Positions 47,666 to 56,518 of a stretch of DNA of 64,000 bases are shown here, one piece after another. A program made the position numbers and the translations under genes. The notes under the pieces were generated by a model. It worked only from the letters and a program-made list of their open reading frames with translations, had not been told where the DNA came from and made no database searches. Within the stretch, counting starts at the first letter, position 1; every line of letters starts with the position of its first letter. This stretch comes from VAYN01 sp964540905 (GTDB lineage Bacteria; Actinomycetota; Thermoleophilia; Solirubrobacterales; 70-9): the NCBI GenBank assembly GCA_964540905.1, contig CAZIOS010000007.1:1-64000 (forward strand). Reading direction: 5' to 3'.

Positions 47666-50600
47666 ATGACCGCAGGGGACCGTTCCCGCAGCCGTTTGGC
47701 ACGGCGATCGACGATTGCCGTGCTGGCCGCGGCCTGCCTGCTGGCGCCGGCGGCTGCGCGGGCGGCAGCCGTTCCAGGCAACCTTTCTCAGCCCCTCGCG
47801 GAATTGGCCAAGCCCTCCGTGCGCTCGCTGCCGCGGGCGCAACAGGCGCGGCGCCTCGGCTTCGCGCGGAGCGGTCCGGGAAGCCTGGTCCGCGAGGGCG
47901 GCCGGGTGCTGGTCGACGTGCGCTTCGGTGGCGATGCGCTCTCTTCCCTTGCTGCCCTACGTGCCGCCGGCGCGGACGTCGTCGCCGTGAGCGGCCGCTA
48001 CCAGACCGTCACGGTGGCTGTCGACCCAGCTTCGCTGCCGGGTCTCGCGGCGGTTGCTGGAGTCGAAGGCGTCACCGAGAACCGGGCCCCGCTCGTCTAC
48101 GGCAGTGGAGAAGGACCGAGCGGCGCGGCCGTCGGCGCCGAATGCGAAGGCGGCGCCGTGATCTCCGAGGGCGTCAACCAGCTGAAGGTGGCGGAAGCGC
48201 GCAGCAAGTACGGCGTGAACGGCAGCGGCGTCACCGTCGGCGTCCTCTCCGACTCCTTCGACAAGGCGACGACGGCAGCCGACGAAAGCGACCCGGTGGC
48301 CACCCACGCCGCGGAAGACGTCGCGAGCGGCGACCTACCGGGCTCGGCAAATCCCTGCGCCGGCCAGAAGACCCCGGTGAACGTGCTCGAAGACTTCAGT
48401 GGGACGGCGGAATCGCAGCCGACCGACGAGGGCCGCGCGATGCTCCAGATCGTCCACGACATCGCCCCGGCGGCTTCGCTGGCCTTTGCCACCGCGTTCA
48501 AGAGCGAAGTCTCCTTCGCTCAGAACATCGAAAGGCTGGCGAAGCCCGTGGTCCAGGGAGGCGCGGGGGCCAAGGTCATCGCCGACGACGTCGCCTGGTT
48601 CGAAGAGCCGTTCTTCCAGGACGGGCCGGTGGCCGACGCGGTCAACAAAGTCGCCAGCGAAGGGGTCGCCTACTTCTCCGCCGCTGGCAACGACAACCTC
48701 TTCGAAGGCGGGCACGAAATCGCCTCCTGGGAAGCCCCGAGCTTTCGCAACTCATCCACCTGCCCCGAAAAGCTGCTGGCCCTGAAAGATTTCGGCGCCG
48801 GTCACTGCATGGATTTCAACCCCAGCGGCGCCGTCACCGACGACACGTTCGGCATCACCGTCGCCGCCGGCGCCACGCTGACGCTGGACCTGCAGTGGGC
48901 CGAACCCTGGTTTGGCGTGCAGACGGACCTCGACGCCTATCTCCTCGACTCCGGCGGCAACCCGATCGCGGCGGCGGCGACGGACAACGTCGGCCAAACC
49001 CAGAGGCCCGTCGAGATCCTGCAATGGGAAAACACCGCCAGCACCAGCCAGGAAGTGCAGTTGGCGATCAATCGCTGCTCTGGGACCTGCAACCCAGCGG
49101 CGAGTGCCGTGAATGCTCCGCGGCTCAAGTTCGCCCTGCTGGAGGACGGCGCCGGGGTGACGAAGACCGAGTATCCGGTTTCCTCCGGCGGGGACGTGGT
49201 CGGCCCCACGATCTTCGGCCACACCGGCACGAGCGGCGCGATCAGCGTCGCGGCGGTTCGATACAACAACGGCTCCCAACCTGAGCGATATTCCTCGCGT
49301 GGTCCCGTGACTCACTACTTCGGACCGGTGAGCGGGACGACTCCAGCCGCCGCTCTGGGCTCACCGGAAACCATCGCCAAGCCCGACATCGCCGCCACCG
49401 ATTGCGGGGCAACGACGTTCTTCGCGTTCTTCGCCGCCGCCGAAGCGACCTGGCGCTTCTGCGGGACCTCGGCTGCCGCGCCGCACGCCGCCGGCGTCGC
49501 GGCGCTCGAGCTGCAGGCGAAGCCCACGGCCACCGTTGCGCAGGTGCGGGACGCCCAGACCAGCACCGCCAGCCCGATCGGCTCGTTCGGCTCGAGCGCG
49601 GTGGGCGCCGGGCTTCTCAACGCGGACGCGGCGATCGCCAGCCTGCTGCCTCCGGTGATCGTCACGCTCACCGGGCAACCGGCGAGTCGCACCGCCGACT
49701 CGACTCCCACCTTCAGCTTCGAAGCCAATCAGCCCGCGACGTTCGCCTGCGCCATCGACGGTGGCACCGCGCAGCCCTGCGCCTCTCCCTACACGGTGCC
49801 GAGCGCCCTCGCGGACGGCGCTCACAAATTCGAAGTCGACGCGCTCAACGGAAGCAGCGTGATCGGCACCGCCTCGTATTCGTTCACGGTCGACACCACC
49901 CCGCCGGCGATCGTGTTCACGAAGGAGCCCGCGGCGGTGAGCACGGAAACGACGCCGGCCTTTGCCTTCAAGGCAAGCGAGCCCGCCGCCTTCACCTGCT
50001 CCGTCGACGGGGCCGCGTCCCACCCCTGCATTTCGCCGTACACGGTTCCGAGCCCACTCTCGCAGGGGCCTCATACCTTCGAAGTCACGGCGTCCGACCA
50101 GGTCGACAACAGCAGTCACGCCACGGCTTCGTTCACCGTCGACACGGTTGCCCCGACGGTCGCGATCACGACGGGACCGCCGGGAAAAACCAACAACCCA
50201 CGGCCCACCTTCGGCTTCAGTGCCGACGAGGCGGCGACGTTCAGCTGCTCCTTCGACGGCGGACCCGCGCAGTGGTGCGCCTCCCCCTTCACGGCACCGA
50301 TTCCGCTCGCCGACGGGATGCACACCTTCGAAGTCGCGGCGACCGACCTCGCTGGCAACGTGGGCCGGGGGACCAGCTCGTTCACCGTCGACACCCGTCC
50401 CCCCCGGACTTTCATCGCCGCGCATCCTCCCAGCCTCGTCCGGACCCGGGCCGCCAAGGTCAGGGAGAGCTTCCGCTTCGGCTCCAACGAGGCCGATGTC
50501 ACCTTCGTCTGCAAGGTCGACGGTGGGCTGCTGCGCTTCTGCGGGCCGCGGATCTCGCGGCGTTTCGACGCCGGCAAGCACACGGTCAAGGTCAGGGCCC

Positions 50601-50668
50601 GCGACGCCGCCGGCAACGTCGACCACAGCCCGGCGGTCTTCCACTTTCGGGTCAAGCGGGTGGGCTGA
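47666..50668 (+). CDS. Secreted S8-like serine protease with four Ig-like repeats
   Basis: A 1000-residue exported protein. Signal peptide to about residue 34; a propeptide-like region; an S8 (subtilisin-like) domain to about 660; then four repeats of about 85-90 residues. The Asp region reads GVLSDSFD (near 195-200), the position expected for the His motif reads DEGRAMLQIVHD (near 253-264) instead of HGTHVAG, and the Ser motif GTSAAAPHAAG is intact (Ser near 602). Each repeat carries a P-FSF-A-EPA-FTC-DGG---C-SPY-V pattern with two cysteines and ends FTVDT-PP. Catalysis may use Glu in place of His, or be lost. It is probably a cell-surface or secreted enzyme. Confidence 0.85.
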   Translation: MTAGDRSRSRLARRSTIAVLAAACLLAPAAARAAAVPGNLSQPLAELAKPSVRSLPRAQQARRLGFARSGPGSLVREGGRVLVDVRFGGDALSSLAALRAAGADVVAVSGRYQTVTVAVDPASLPGLAAVAGVEGVTENRAPLVYGSGEGPSGAAVGAECEGGAVISEGVNQLKVAEARSKYGVNGSGVTVGVLSDSFDKATTAADESDPVATHAAEDVASGDLPGSANPCAGQKTPVNVLEDFSGTAESQPTDEGRAMLQIVHDIAPAASLAFATAFKSEVSFAQNIERLAKPVVQGGAGAKVIADDVAWFEEPFFQDGPVADAVNKVASEGVAYFSAAGNDNLFEGGHEIASWEAPSFRNSSTCPEKLLALKDFGAGHCMDFNPSGAVTDDTFGITVAAGATLTLDLQWAEPWFGVQTDLDAYLLDSGGNPIAAAATDNVGQTQRPVEILQWENTASTSQEVQLAINRCSGTCNPAASAVNAPRLKFALLEDGAGVTKTEYPVSSGGDVVGPTIFGHTGTSGAISVAAVRYNNGSQPERYSSRGPVTHYFGPVSGTTPAAALGSPETIAKPDIAATDCGATTFFAFFAAAEATWRFCGTSAAAPHAAGVAALELQAKPTATVAQVRDAQTSTASPIGSFGSSAVGAGLLNADAAIASLLPPVIVTLTGQPASRTADSTPTFSFEANQPATFACAIDGGTAQPCASPYTVPSALADGAHKFEVDALNGSSVIGTASYSFTVDTTPPAIVFTKEPAAVSTETTPAFAFKASEPAAFTCSVDGAASHPCISPYTVPSPLSQGPHTFEVTASDQVDNSSHATASFTVDTVAPTVAITTGPPGKTNNPRPTFGFSADEAATFSCSFDGGPAQWCASPFTAPIPLADGMHTFEVAATDLAGNVGRGTSSFTVDTRPPRTFIAAHPPSLVRTRAAKVRESFRFGSNEADVTFVCKVDGGLLRFCGPRISRRFDAGKHTVKVRARDAAGNVDHSPAVFHFRVKRVG
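49650..50665 (+). repeat. Four tandem Ig-like repeats within the S8 protease
   Basis: Units start near 49650, 49905, 50151 and 50400. The first three are alike (F-F-A, F-C--DGG, C-SP-TVP/API, ADG-H-FEV, SFTVDT); the fourth is divergent and basic, ending RVKRVG. Each unit has a conserved cysteine pair, likely one disulfide per domain. Confidence 0.7.
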
Positions 50669-51389
50669 TCTCGCCGCCGTCACCGCCCGCCTGCCGGCGC
50701 ACGATCCAGTTGCCGACGAGGACGAGCAGCAGCAGCGCCGCGGCGCTGCCGAAGACGAGCGGGTCGGTCAGCTTCAGGCCCTCCAGCCTGGTCCCGAAGT
50801 AGACGGCGAGCGCGGTCACCGGCAGGTAGCCGACCAGGGTCGTCCAGAGGAAGCGCCGCAGCGGCACCCGCGCCGCTCCGGCGGCGTAGCAGACGAGGCT
50901 GAAGGGGACGATCGGGATCAGGCGCAGGGCGAGCAGCAGGGCGATGCCGCCGCGCTCGATCATCCGCTCGAAGCGCTCGAAGCGCTCGCGACCGAACCAG
51001 CGGTCGAGCAGCGGCCGCGCCACCCGGTGCCCGAAGGCGTAGCAGAGCAGCGCCGAGAGCATCCAGGCGACGGTGACGATCGCCAGCGCCGGGAAGAAGC
51101 CGTAGGCGAAGCCGGCGGCGGCGTTGACGATCTCCGCCGGGAAGATGATCACCGCGTGCAGGAGGGCGAGGGCGACGATCAGCAGCGGCCCGCCGATCCC
51201 GAGCCGGTCGATCTGGTGGCGGACCTCCGCCGTGTCGCCGTGGACCGCGGCGACGATCGCCTCCCGCAGCGGCGGGATCGCCAGGACCAGGGCGGCCAGC
51301 AGGGCGAAGCCGGCGATCGAGACGGCGATCTCGATCAGCGGCAGCCGCGGCTTGGGATGACGACGCGGCTTCGGACGAGAGCCCTCCAT
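50652..51389 (-). CDS. TVP38/TMEM64 (VTT-domain) membrane protein
   Basis: A 245-residue protein with about six hydrophobic segments and the VTT/DedA-type core: FPAEIVNAAAGFAYGFFPA (near 84-102), GHRVARPLLDRWFG, then LRLIPIVPFSLVCYAAGAARVPLRRF (near 156-181 in outline). Relatives act in lipid scrambling or membrane homeostasis. It overlaps the protease gene by 17 bases tail to tail. Confidence 0.85.
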   Translation of the reverse strand: MEGSRPKPRRHPKPRLPLIEIAVSIAGFALLAALVLAIPPLREAIVAAVHGDTAEVRHQIDRLGIGGPLLIVALALLHAVIIFPAEIVNAAAGFAYGFFPALAIVTVAWMLSALLCYAFGHRVARPLLDRWFGRERFERFERMIERGGIALLLALRLIPIVPFSLVCYAAGAARVPLRRFLWTTLVGYLPVTALAVYFGTRLEGLKLTDPLVFGSAAALLLLVLVGNWIVRRQAGGDGGEISPPA

Positions 51390-51420
51390 TGAGGGAGTAT
51401 CGCGGCTGCGAAAGGGCGTC

Positions 51421-53550
51421 TCAGCCGCGCAGCCGCTCGGCCAGCCCCGAGTGGCGAGCGCCGCCGTCGTCGCGTCGCACCGCCGCCTCCAGCACCGCCC
51501 GGTCGCCGACCAGGACGCAGCTGCTGCGGGCGCGGGTGATCGCGGTGTAGAGCAGCGGCCGGGTCAGCATCCGCGAGTGCGAGCGGTGGCAGACCGCGAC
51601 CACGACCGGCACCTCGCAGCCCTGCGCCTTGTGGACCGAGATCGCGTAGGCGAGCCGCAGCGTCGCCGTCTCGCCGTAGGGGATGACCAGCGAGCCGCCG
51701 TCGTCGGTGTCGACGACGATCGCCTCCTCGTCCGGTTCGTCGCGGCGGAGGAAGACGATCGAGCCGTTCATCAAGCCCAACTCGTGCGAGTTGCGGGTCT
51801 GGATCAGGCGGTCGCCGATCCGGAAGCGCTCTTTCAGCGCCTGCTTCCCGTCCGGGTTGAGCCGCGCCTGCAGGCGCTCATTGAGGGCGTCGATCCCGAC
51901 CCCGCCCTTGTACATCGGCGCCAGCACCTGGACCTCGCGGATCGGGTCGACCCCGAAGCGCTTCGGCGCCCGCTCGGCGACGACCTCGACCACGGTCTCC
52001 AGCGCCCGCTCCGGGCTCGGCCGGTCGATGAAGAAGAAGTCGTGGTCCTGGTCCTCGCCTGGCTCCAGGTGCGGCGGCCGCCCCTGGTTGATCTCGTGGG
52101 CGGCGGTGGTGATCATCGAGCGCGCCGCCTGGCGGAAGATCTGGGTCAGCCTCACCACCGGCGCCGCGCCGGAGGCGATCAGATCCTCGAACGGCTTGCC
52201 GGCGCCGATCGGCGGCAGCTGGTCGGCGTCGCCGACGAAGACGACGTGGGTGGTCTCGGCGAGGCCGGCCAGCAGCACCTCGGCCAGGCGCAGGTTCAGC
52301 ATCGAGGACTCGTCGACGATCACCAGGTCCGCCGGCAGCGGGTGGCCGGGACGGTGCGCCGGCTCGCGGCCGGGCATCCACTCGAGCAGGCGGTGGATCG
52401 TCAGCGCCTCGCGGCCGGTCGCCTCCTCCATCCGCCGCGCCGCCCGCCCGGTCGGCGCGCAGAGGGCGATCATCGCGTTGGCCGCCTCGGCCTCGGCGAC
52501 GATCTCCTTCGTGCACTCGGTCTTGCCGACGCCGGGGCCGCCGGTGAGGACGGAGACGCGGGCGGCGAAGGCGCCGCGCACCGCCGCCCACTGCTCGTCG
52601 GTGAGCCGCTCGCCCGGGTTCTCGCCGGGGTCGTGGTCGAGGTGGGGGGGAGCGGCGACGCGCGCCCGCAGGGTCGCGGCGAGGGCGAGCTCGCTGGCGT
52701 GGGTCGGCTCGCGGTAGGCGCGCCCTTCGTCGACCAGCAGCCCGGGCGCCCGCGCCAGCACGTCGGGGTCGGCGCCGAGGCCGAGCAGCCGCGCCGTGCG
52801 CCGGGTCAGCTCCTCCAGCGGCAGGAAGCTGTTGCCCTGCTGCTCGGCCTCGGCGAGGGCGAAGAGGGCGGCGGCCTGGGCGCGGCGGCTGGACTCCGGC
52901 GGCACGTCGGCGGCGAGGGCGATCCTGTCGGCGCGGGCGAAGCCGACGCCGTCGACCTCGGTCAGCCGGTAGGGGTCCTCGTGCAAGATCGCCATCGAGC
53001 GCTCGCCGTAGCGGGCGTGGATCGGCGCCGCCAGGTGGGCGAGGCCGTGCGGGGCCAGCTGCACGTGGAGGTCGCGGACGGCGCGGCTGGCGTGCCAGGA
53101 TTCGGTCGCGGCCGCCGCCTGGTCGGGGCTGAGCCCGCGCACGGCGGCGAAGGCCCGCTGCGGGTCGGCCGCGATCACCTGCAGCACCTCCTCGCCGTGC
53201 TCCTCGACCAGGCGCTCGGCGCGGGCCGGGCCGATGTGGCGCAGCGAGGTCAGGTAGGCGACCTGGCCCTCGCGGTCGGCGGGGTCGAGCGGCAGCGCCC
53301 CCTGGGCGCGGAGCTGGCGCCCGTAGCGGGAGTGGGTCTGCCACTCGCCGCTGACTTCGGCGCGGTCGCCGGCGTCGAGGTGGGCGACTGGGCCGACCAG
53401 CGCGAAACCCTCGCCCGAGCCCGCCTCCTGCACCTCCAGCACCGCGTAGCCGTCGTCCTCGGCGCGGAAGATCACGCCCAGCACCTCGACCGTCCCCGTG
53501 TAGGAGGCGGCGTCGGCGTCGAACAGGGTGGCGGTCGGGGTCACACTCAA
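51421..53550 (-). CDS. recD2: RecD2-like superfamily 1 helicase
   Basis: A 709-residue 5'-3' DNA helicase of the RecD2 type found without RecBC. An N-terminal OB-like domain, helix-hairpin-helix repeats (TSLRHIGPARAERLVEEHG, VDGVGFARADRIA), then motor domains: Walker A TGGPGVGKTE (near 335-344), CAPTGRAARRMEE, VDESSMLN (Walker B), GDADQLPPIGAG, and the C-terminal YAISVHKAQGCE and YTAITRAR. Complete. The start is TTG, with GTG 53544 as alternative. It stands alone. Confidence 0.9.
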   Translation of the reverse strand: MSVTPTATLFDADAASYTGTVEVLGVIFRAEDDGYAVLEVQEAGSGEGFALVGPVAHLDAGDRAEVSGEWQTHSRYGRQLRAQGALPLDPADREGQVAYLTSLRHIGPARAERLVEEHGEEVLQVIAADPQRAFAAVRGLSPDQAAAATESWHASRAVRDLHVQLAPHGLAHLAAPIHARYGERSMAILHEDPYRLTEVDGVGFARADRIALAADVPPESSRRAQAAALFALAEAEQQGNSFLPLEELTRRTARLLGLGADPDVLARAPGLLVDEGRAYREPTHASELALAATLRARVAAPPHLDHDPGENPGERLTDEQWAAVRGAFAARVSVLTGGPGVGKTECTKEIVAEAEAANAMIALCAPTGRAARRMEEATGREALTIHRLLEWMPGREPAHRPGHPLPADLVIVDESSMLNLRLAEVLLAGLAETTHVVFVGDADQLPPIGAGKPFEDLIASGAAPVVRLTQIFRQAARSMITTAAHEINQGRPPHLEPGEDQDHDFFFIDRPSPERALETVVEVVAERAPKRFGVDPIREVQVLAPMYKGGVGIDALNERLQARLNPDGKQALKERFRIGDRLIQTRNSHELGLMNGSIVFLRRDEPDEEAIVVDTDDGGSLVIPYGETATLRLAYAISVHKAQGCEVPVVVAVCHRSHSRMLTRPLLYTAITRARSSCVLVGDRAVLEAAVRRDDGGARHSGLAERLRG

Positions 53551-53600
53551 AAGCTAGCCCCCGCCGAGGCGGGACCCGCCCCGCCCAGGCCCGCAAATAG

Positions 53601-53837
53601 CATCCTCCGATCAGCCCAGGCCGCGACTCACCGCTTGGCGCCGGAGCCCGCGGGCTCTGCGACGAGTGCCGGCACCAGCGGCTGGTGCCGAATACGCGCG
53701 GGTCGGTGTTCTCCCTCTGCCAGCGCTCGCGCACCGACCCGCGCTATCCGCGTTACCCGCGGCTGCCGGTGCTCTCCTGCCCCGGCTTCGAGCCGCTCAG
53801 CTCTCCGCCATCGGGTCCGGCTCGCCCAGCTTCGTGA
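53601..53837 (+). CDS. Small four-cysteine (zinc-ribbon-like) protein, start codon unclear
   Basis: An open frame after TAG 53598 encodes GARGLCDECRHQRLV, PNTRGSVFSLCQRS, then RYPRYPRLPVLSCPGFE and stop TGA 53835-53837. The pattern C-x2-C-R-H, RGS-F-LC-RS, D-P-R, YP-LPVL-C-GFE matches a widespread family of tiny proteins I recall without a name. No ATG, GTG or TTG precedes the first cysteines in frame; ATC 53610 or CTC/CTT codons are the only choices, so it uses a rare start, or the 5' end is damaged. Its end overlaps the cupin gene tail to tail. Confidence 0.5.
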   Translation, partial: HPPISPGRDSPLGAGARGLCDECRHQRLVPNTRGSVFSLCQRSRTDPRYPRYPRLPVLSCPGFEPLSSPPSGPARPAS

Positions 53838-54198
53838 TGTCGGCCGGCTCGTAGGCCGCGCCCGGGACGCCGCCGAGGACGAGCACCCGGATGCCTTCGT
53901 CCCCCGGCCAGACCTTGCGCTTGGTCGCGGCGCTGACGCGGGCGACGTGGTCGCCGTCGAGCGGGTAGCGCTCACCGGCGATCTCGATCTCGCCGCCGCC
54001 GCGGAGGGCGATGAAGACCTCCTCCTGGTTGTCGTGGGCGTGGTCGTGTTCGGGGTAGTTCTCGTAGCCGGGCGGCATGTCGATGATCTGCATCCCGAAC
54101 GACTCGACGCCGAGCTCGGCCCGGGCGCGCTTGAAGGCGCCCCGGTAGATGGCCTCCATGTCGTCGATCTTCTTCACCTCGTGGGTGCTGGTGCTCAT
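53797..54198 (-). CDS. Cupin-domain protein
   Basis: A 133-residue single-domain cupin. Motif 1 is PEHDHAHDNQEEVFIALRG (near 48-66), with two or three His and a Glu as metal ligands; motif 2 (near 80-95) is weaker, GDHVARVSAATKRKV, where the last His is replaced, so metal binding may be partial. Function unknown. It is divergent from a TetR gene across 95 bases containing a palindrome, so the regulator may control it. Confidence 0.8.
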   Translation of the reverse strand: MSTSTHEVKKIDDMEAIYRGAFKRARAELGVESFGMQIIDMPPGYENYPEHDHAHDNQEEVFIALRGGGEIEIAGERYPLDGDHVARVSAATKRKVWPGDEGIRVLVLGGVPGAAYEPADITKLGEPDPMAES

Positions 54199-54251
54199 GA
54201 CTTCTCCTCTTCCTGAGTTTGGGCCCCGGACTGGGGTGCGGCGGCATCCTA

Positions 54252-54287
54252 AGCGTTTTTACGAACGCTCGTGCTTTTTTGTAGCCT
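54252..54287 (+). promoter_or_regulatory. Palindromic operator and -10 box of TetR gene
   Basis: AGCGTT/AACGCT (54252-54257, 54264-54269) and the overlapping ACGAACGCTCGT (54261-54272, arms ACGA/TCGT) are typical TetR-type targets. TAGCCT (54282-54287) lies six bases before the GTG, so bound repressor would block RNA polymerase; autoregulation is likely. Confidence 0.55.
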
Positions 54288-54293
54288 GGCGGG

Positions 54294-54857
54294 GTGAGCA
54301 AGGGCGCCGAGACCCGGGCCGCGATCCTCGATCGCGCCGTCGACCTCGCCTCCGCCGAGGGGCTCGAGGGGCTGACGATCGGCCGCCTCGCCGCCGAGCT
54401 GCGGATGAGCAAGAGCGGCCTCTTCGCCCACTTCGGCTCCAAGCGCGAGCTGCAGCTGGCGACGATCGAGGCCGCCGCGGGGCGCTTCCGCCTCGCCGTG
54501 ATCGAGCCGGCGGGCGCGGCACCGGCGGGCGCGCCGCGGCTGCGGGCGATGGGCGAGCTCTACCTCGACCACCTCGACCTCTACTCGGGCGGCTGCTTCT
54601 GGGCCGCGACCTCGGCCGAGTACGACGACCGGCCGGGGCCGATCCGCGACGCGATCGCCGCCGCCCTCGACGCCTGGCTCGGCGAGCTCGAGCGGCAGGC
54701 GGCGATCGCCGGCGTCGGCGACCCCAAGCGCTTCGCCTTCGAGCTCTACGCGGTGGTGATGGGCGCCAACTCGCGCTACCGCCTCAGCGGCGACCGCGAG
54801 GTCTTCGAGTACGCCCAGGGCGCGCTCGAGCGTCTCGGGGCGGAGCTCGCCGCCTGA
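54294..54857 (+). CDS. TetR/AcrR-family transcription regulator
   Basis: A 187-residue one-domain DNA-binding plus ligand-binding regulator. The N-terminal helix-turn-helix reads LTIGRLAAELRMSKSGLFAHFGSKRELQLATIEAA (residues 25-60 in outline, recognition helix MSKSGLFAHFGSK). The C-terminal domain (SGGCFWAATSAEYDDRPGP) resembles the TetR_C group of YfiR-like regulators. Divergent from the cupin gene, sharing an operator region. Confidence 0.9.
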   Translation: MSKGAETRAAILDRAVDLASAEGLEGLTIGRLAAELRMSKSGLFAHFGSKRELQLATIEAAAGRFRLAVIEPAGAAPAGAPRLRAMGELYLDHLDLYSGGCFWAATSAEYDDRPGPIRDAIAAALDAWLGELERQAAIAGVGDPKRFAFELYAVVMGANSRYRLSGDREVFEYAQGALERLGAELAA

Positions 54858-54870
54858 GCCCCCGGTCCGC

Positions 54871-55275
54871 CTAGCCTTTCGGATCCATGTACTGGACCTT
54901 GTCGGGCTCGATCTTGACGATCACGCGCTCTTCGCCCGGCTGGCGCAGGGGGTACTCGTCGACGCCCATGTAGCGCTTGGCGAGCGCGTCGATGTGCTCG
55001 TCGGCGCCCTCGTGGGTCAGCTCGACCGTCCTGCCGCGGATCAGCACGCTCTCGTAGGGGTTATCGCTGTCGGTGATCGAGATCGCCACCCGCGGGTCGC
55101 GGCGCAGGTTCTCCGGCTTCAGCCGTCCCTCGGCGGTGTTGAAGGTGACGAGGTCGCCCTCGACGTCGATCCAGACCGGCGAGACCTGCGGCGAGCCATC
55201 CGCCATCAGCGTCGCGACGTGGGCGAAGTGCTTGCCTTCGAGCAGATGCTTGGCCTCTGCGGGTACCTGAGCCAT
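54871..55275 (-). CDS. PPOX-class (F420- or FMN-dependent) oxidoreductase
   Basis: A 134-residue split-barrel flavin or F420 protein. HFAHVATLMADGSPQVSPVWID (near 16-37 in outline; key ATL.ADG.PQVSPVW), LVTFNTAEGRLKPENLRRDPRVAISI and the closing KYMGVDEYP are typical of actinobacterial PPOX F420-dependent enzymes. Substrate unknown. AGGAGG sits six bases before the ATG. It converges with the TetR gene. Confidence 0.87.
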   Translation of the reverse strand: MAQVPAEAKHLLEGKHFAHVATLMADGSPQVSPVWIDVEGDLVTFNTAEGRLKPENLRRDPRVAISITDSDNPYESVLIRGRTVELTHEGADEHIDALAKRYMGVDEYPLRQPGEERVIVKIEPDKVQYMDPKG

Positions 55276-55367
55276 GGGTGCCTCCTAGCAGTTGTTTGTC
55301 ATACCAGGGAGAAGATAGAGAGCGATTGGTGTCGGCTCGAGCGCGACGAGAAGATTCACTGACGTCG

Positions 55368-55407
55368 GTGAAGGATTGCTGTGCCCACGGCAACAGCAAT
55401 CCTTCAC
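55368..55407. repeat. Perfect 15-base inverted repeat in a divergent intergenic region
   Basis: GTGAAGGATTGCTGT (55368-55382) and ACAGCAATCCTTCAC (55393-55407) are exact inverse complements; the ten-base loop adds GCC/GGC pairing. The left arm can instead pair with TTCAC (55356-55360) in TTCACTGACGTCGGTGAA. It lies between divergent gene starts, so it is not a simple terminator of either neighbour. Confidence 0.7.
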
Positions 55408-55451
55408 GTCGTTTGCTGGGCGGCCGCGAATCGCGTCCGTACACTCGCCCG

Positions 55452-56432
<981 letters not shown>

Positions 56433-56486
56433 CCCGGCGGGGCGTTTTCCTCTCGGATAGCGAGAGCAAAGCGTCCCTCGCGCAGA

Positions 56487-56511
56487 AACTGGCTGCGCAG
56501 CCAGTTAGGAT
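56487..56511 (+). promoter_or_regulatory. Palindromic operator and -10 box of P450 gene
   Basis: AACTGGCTGCGCAGCCAGTT (56487-56506) is a perfect 20-base palindrome whose last T starts the TAGGAT box (56506-56511), seven bases before the ATG. A repressor here would sit in the -35/-10 spacer. The inner 14 bases equal those at the aldehyde dehydrogenase promoter (10772-10787). Confidence 0.55.
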
Positions 56512-56518
56512 CAGGCCG

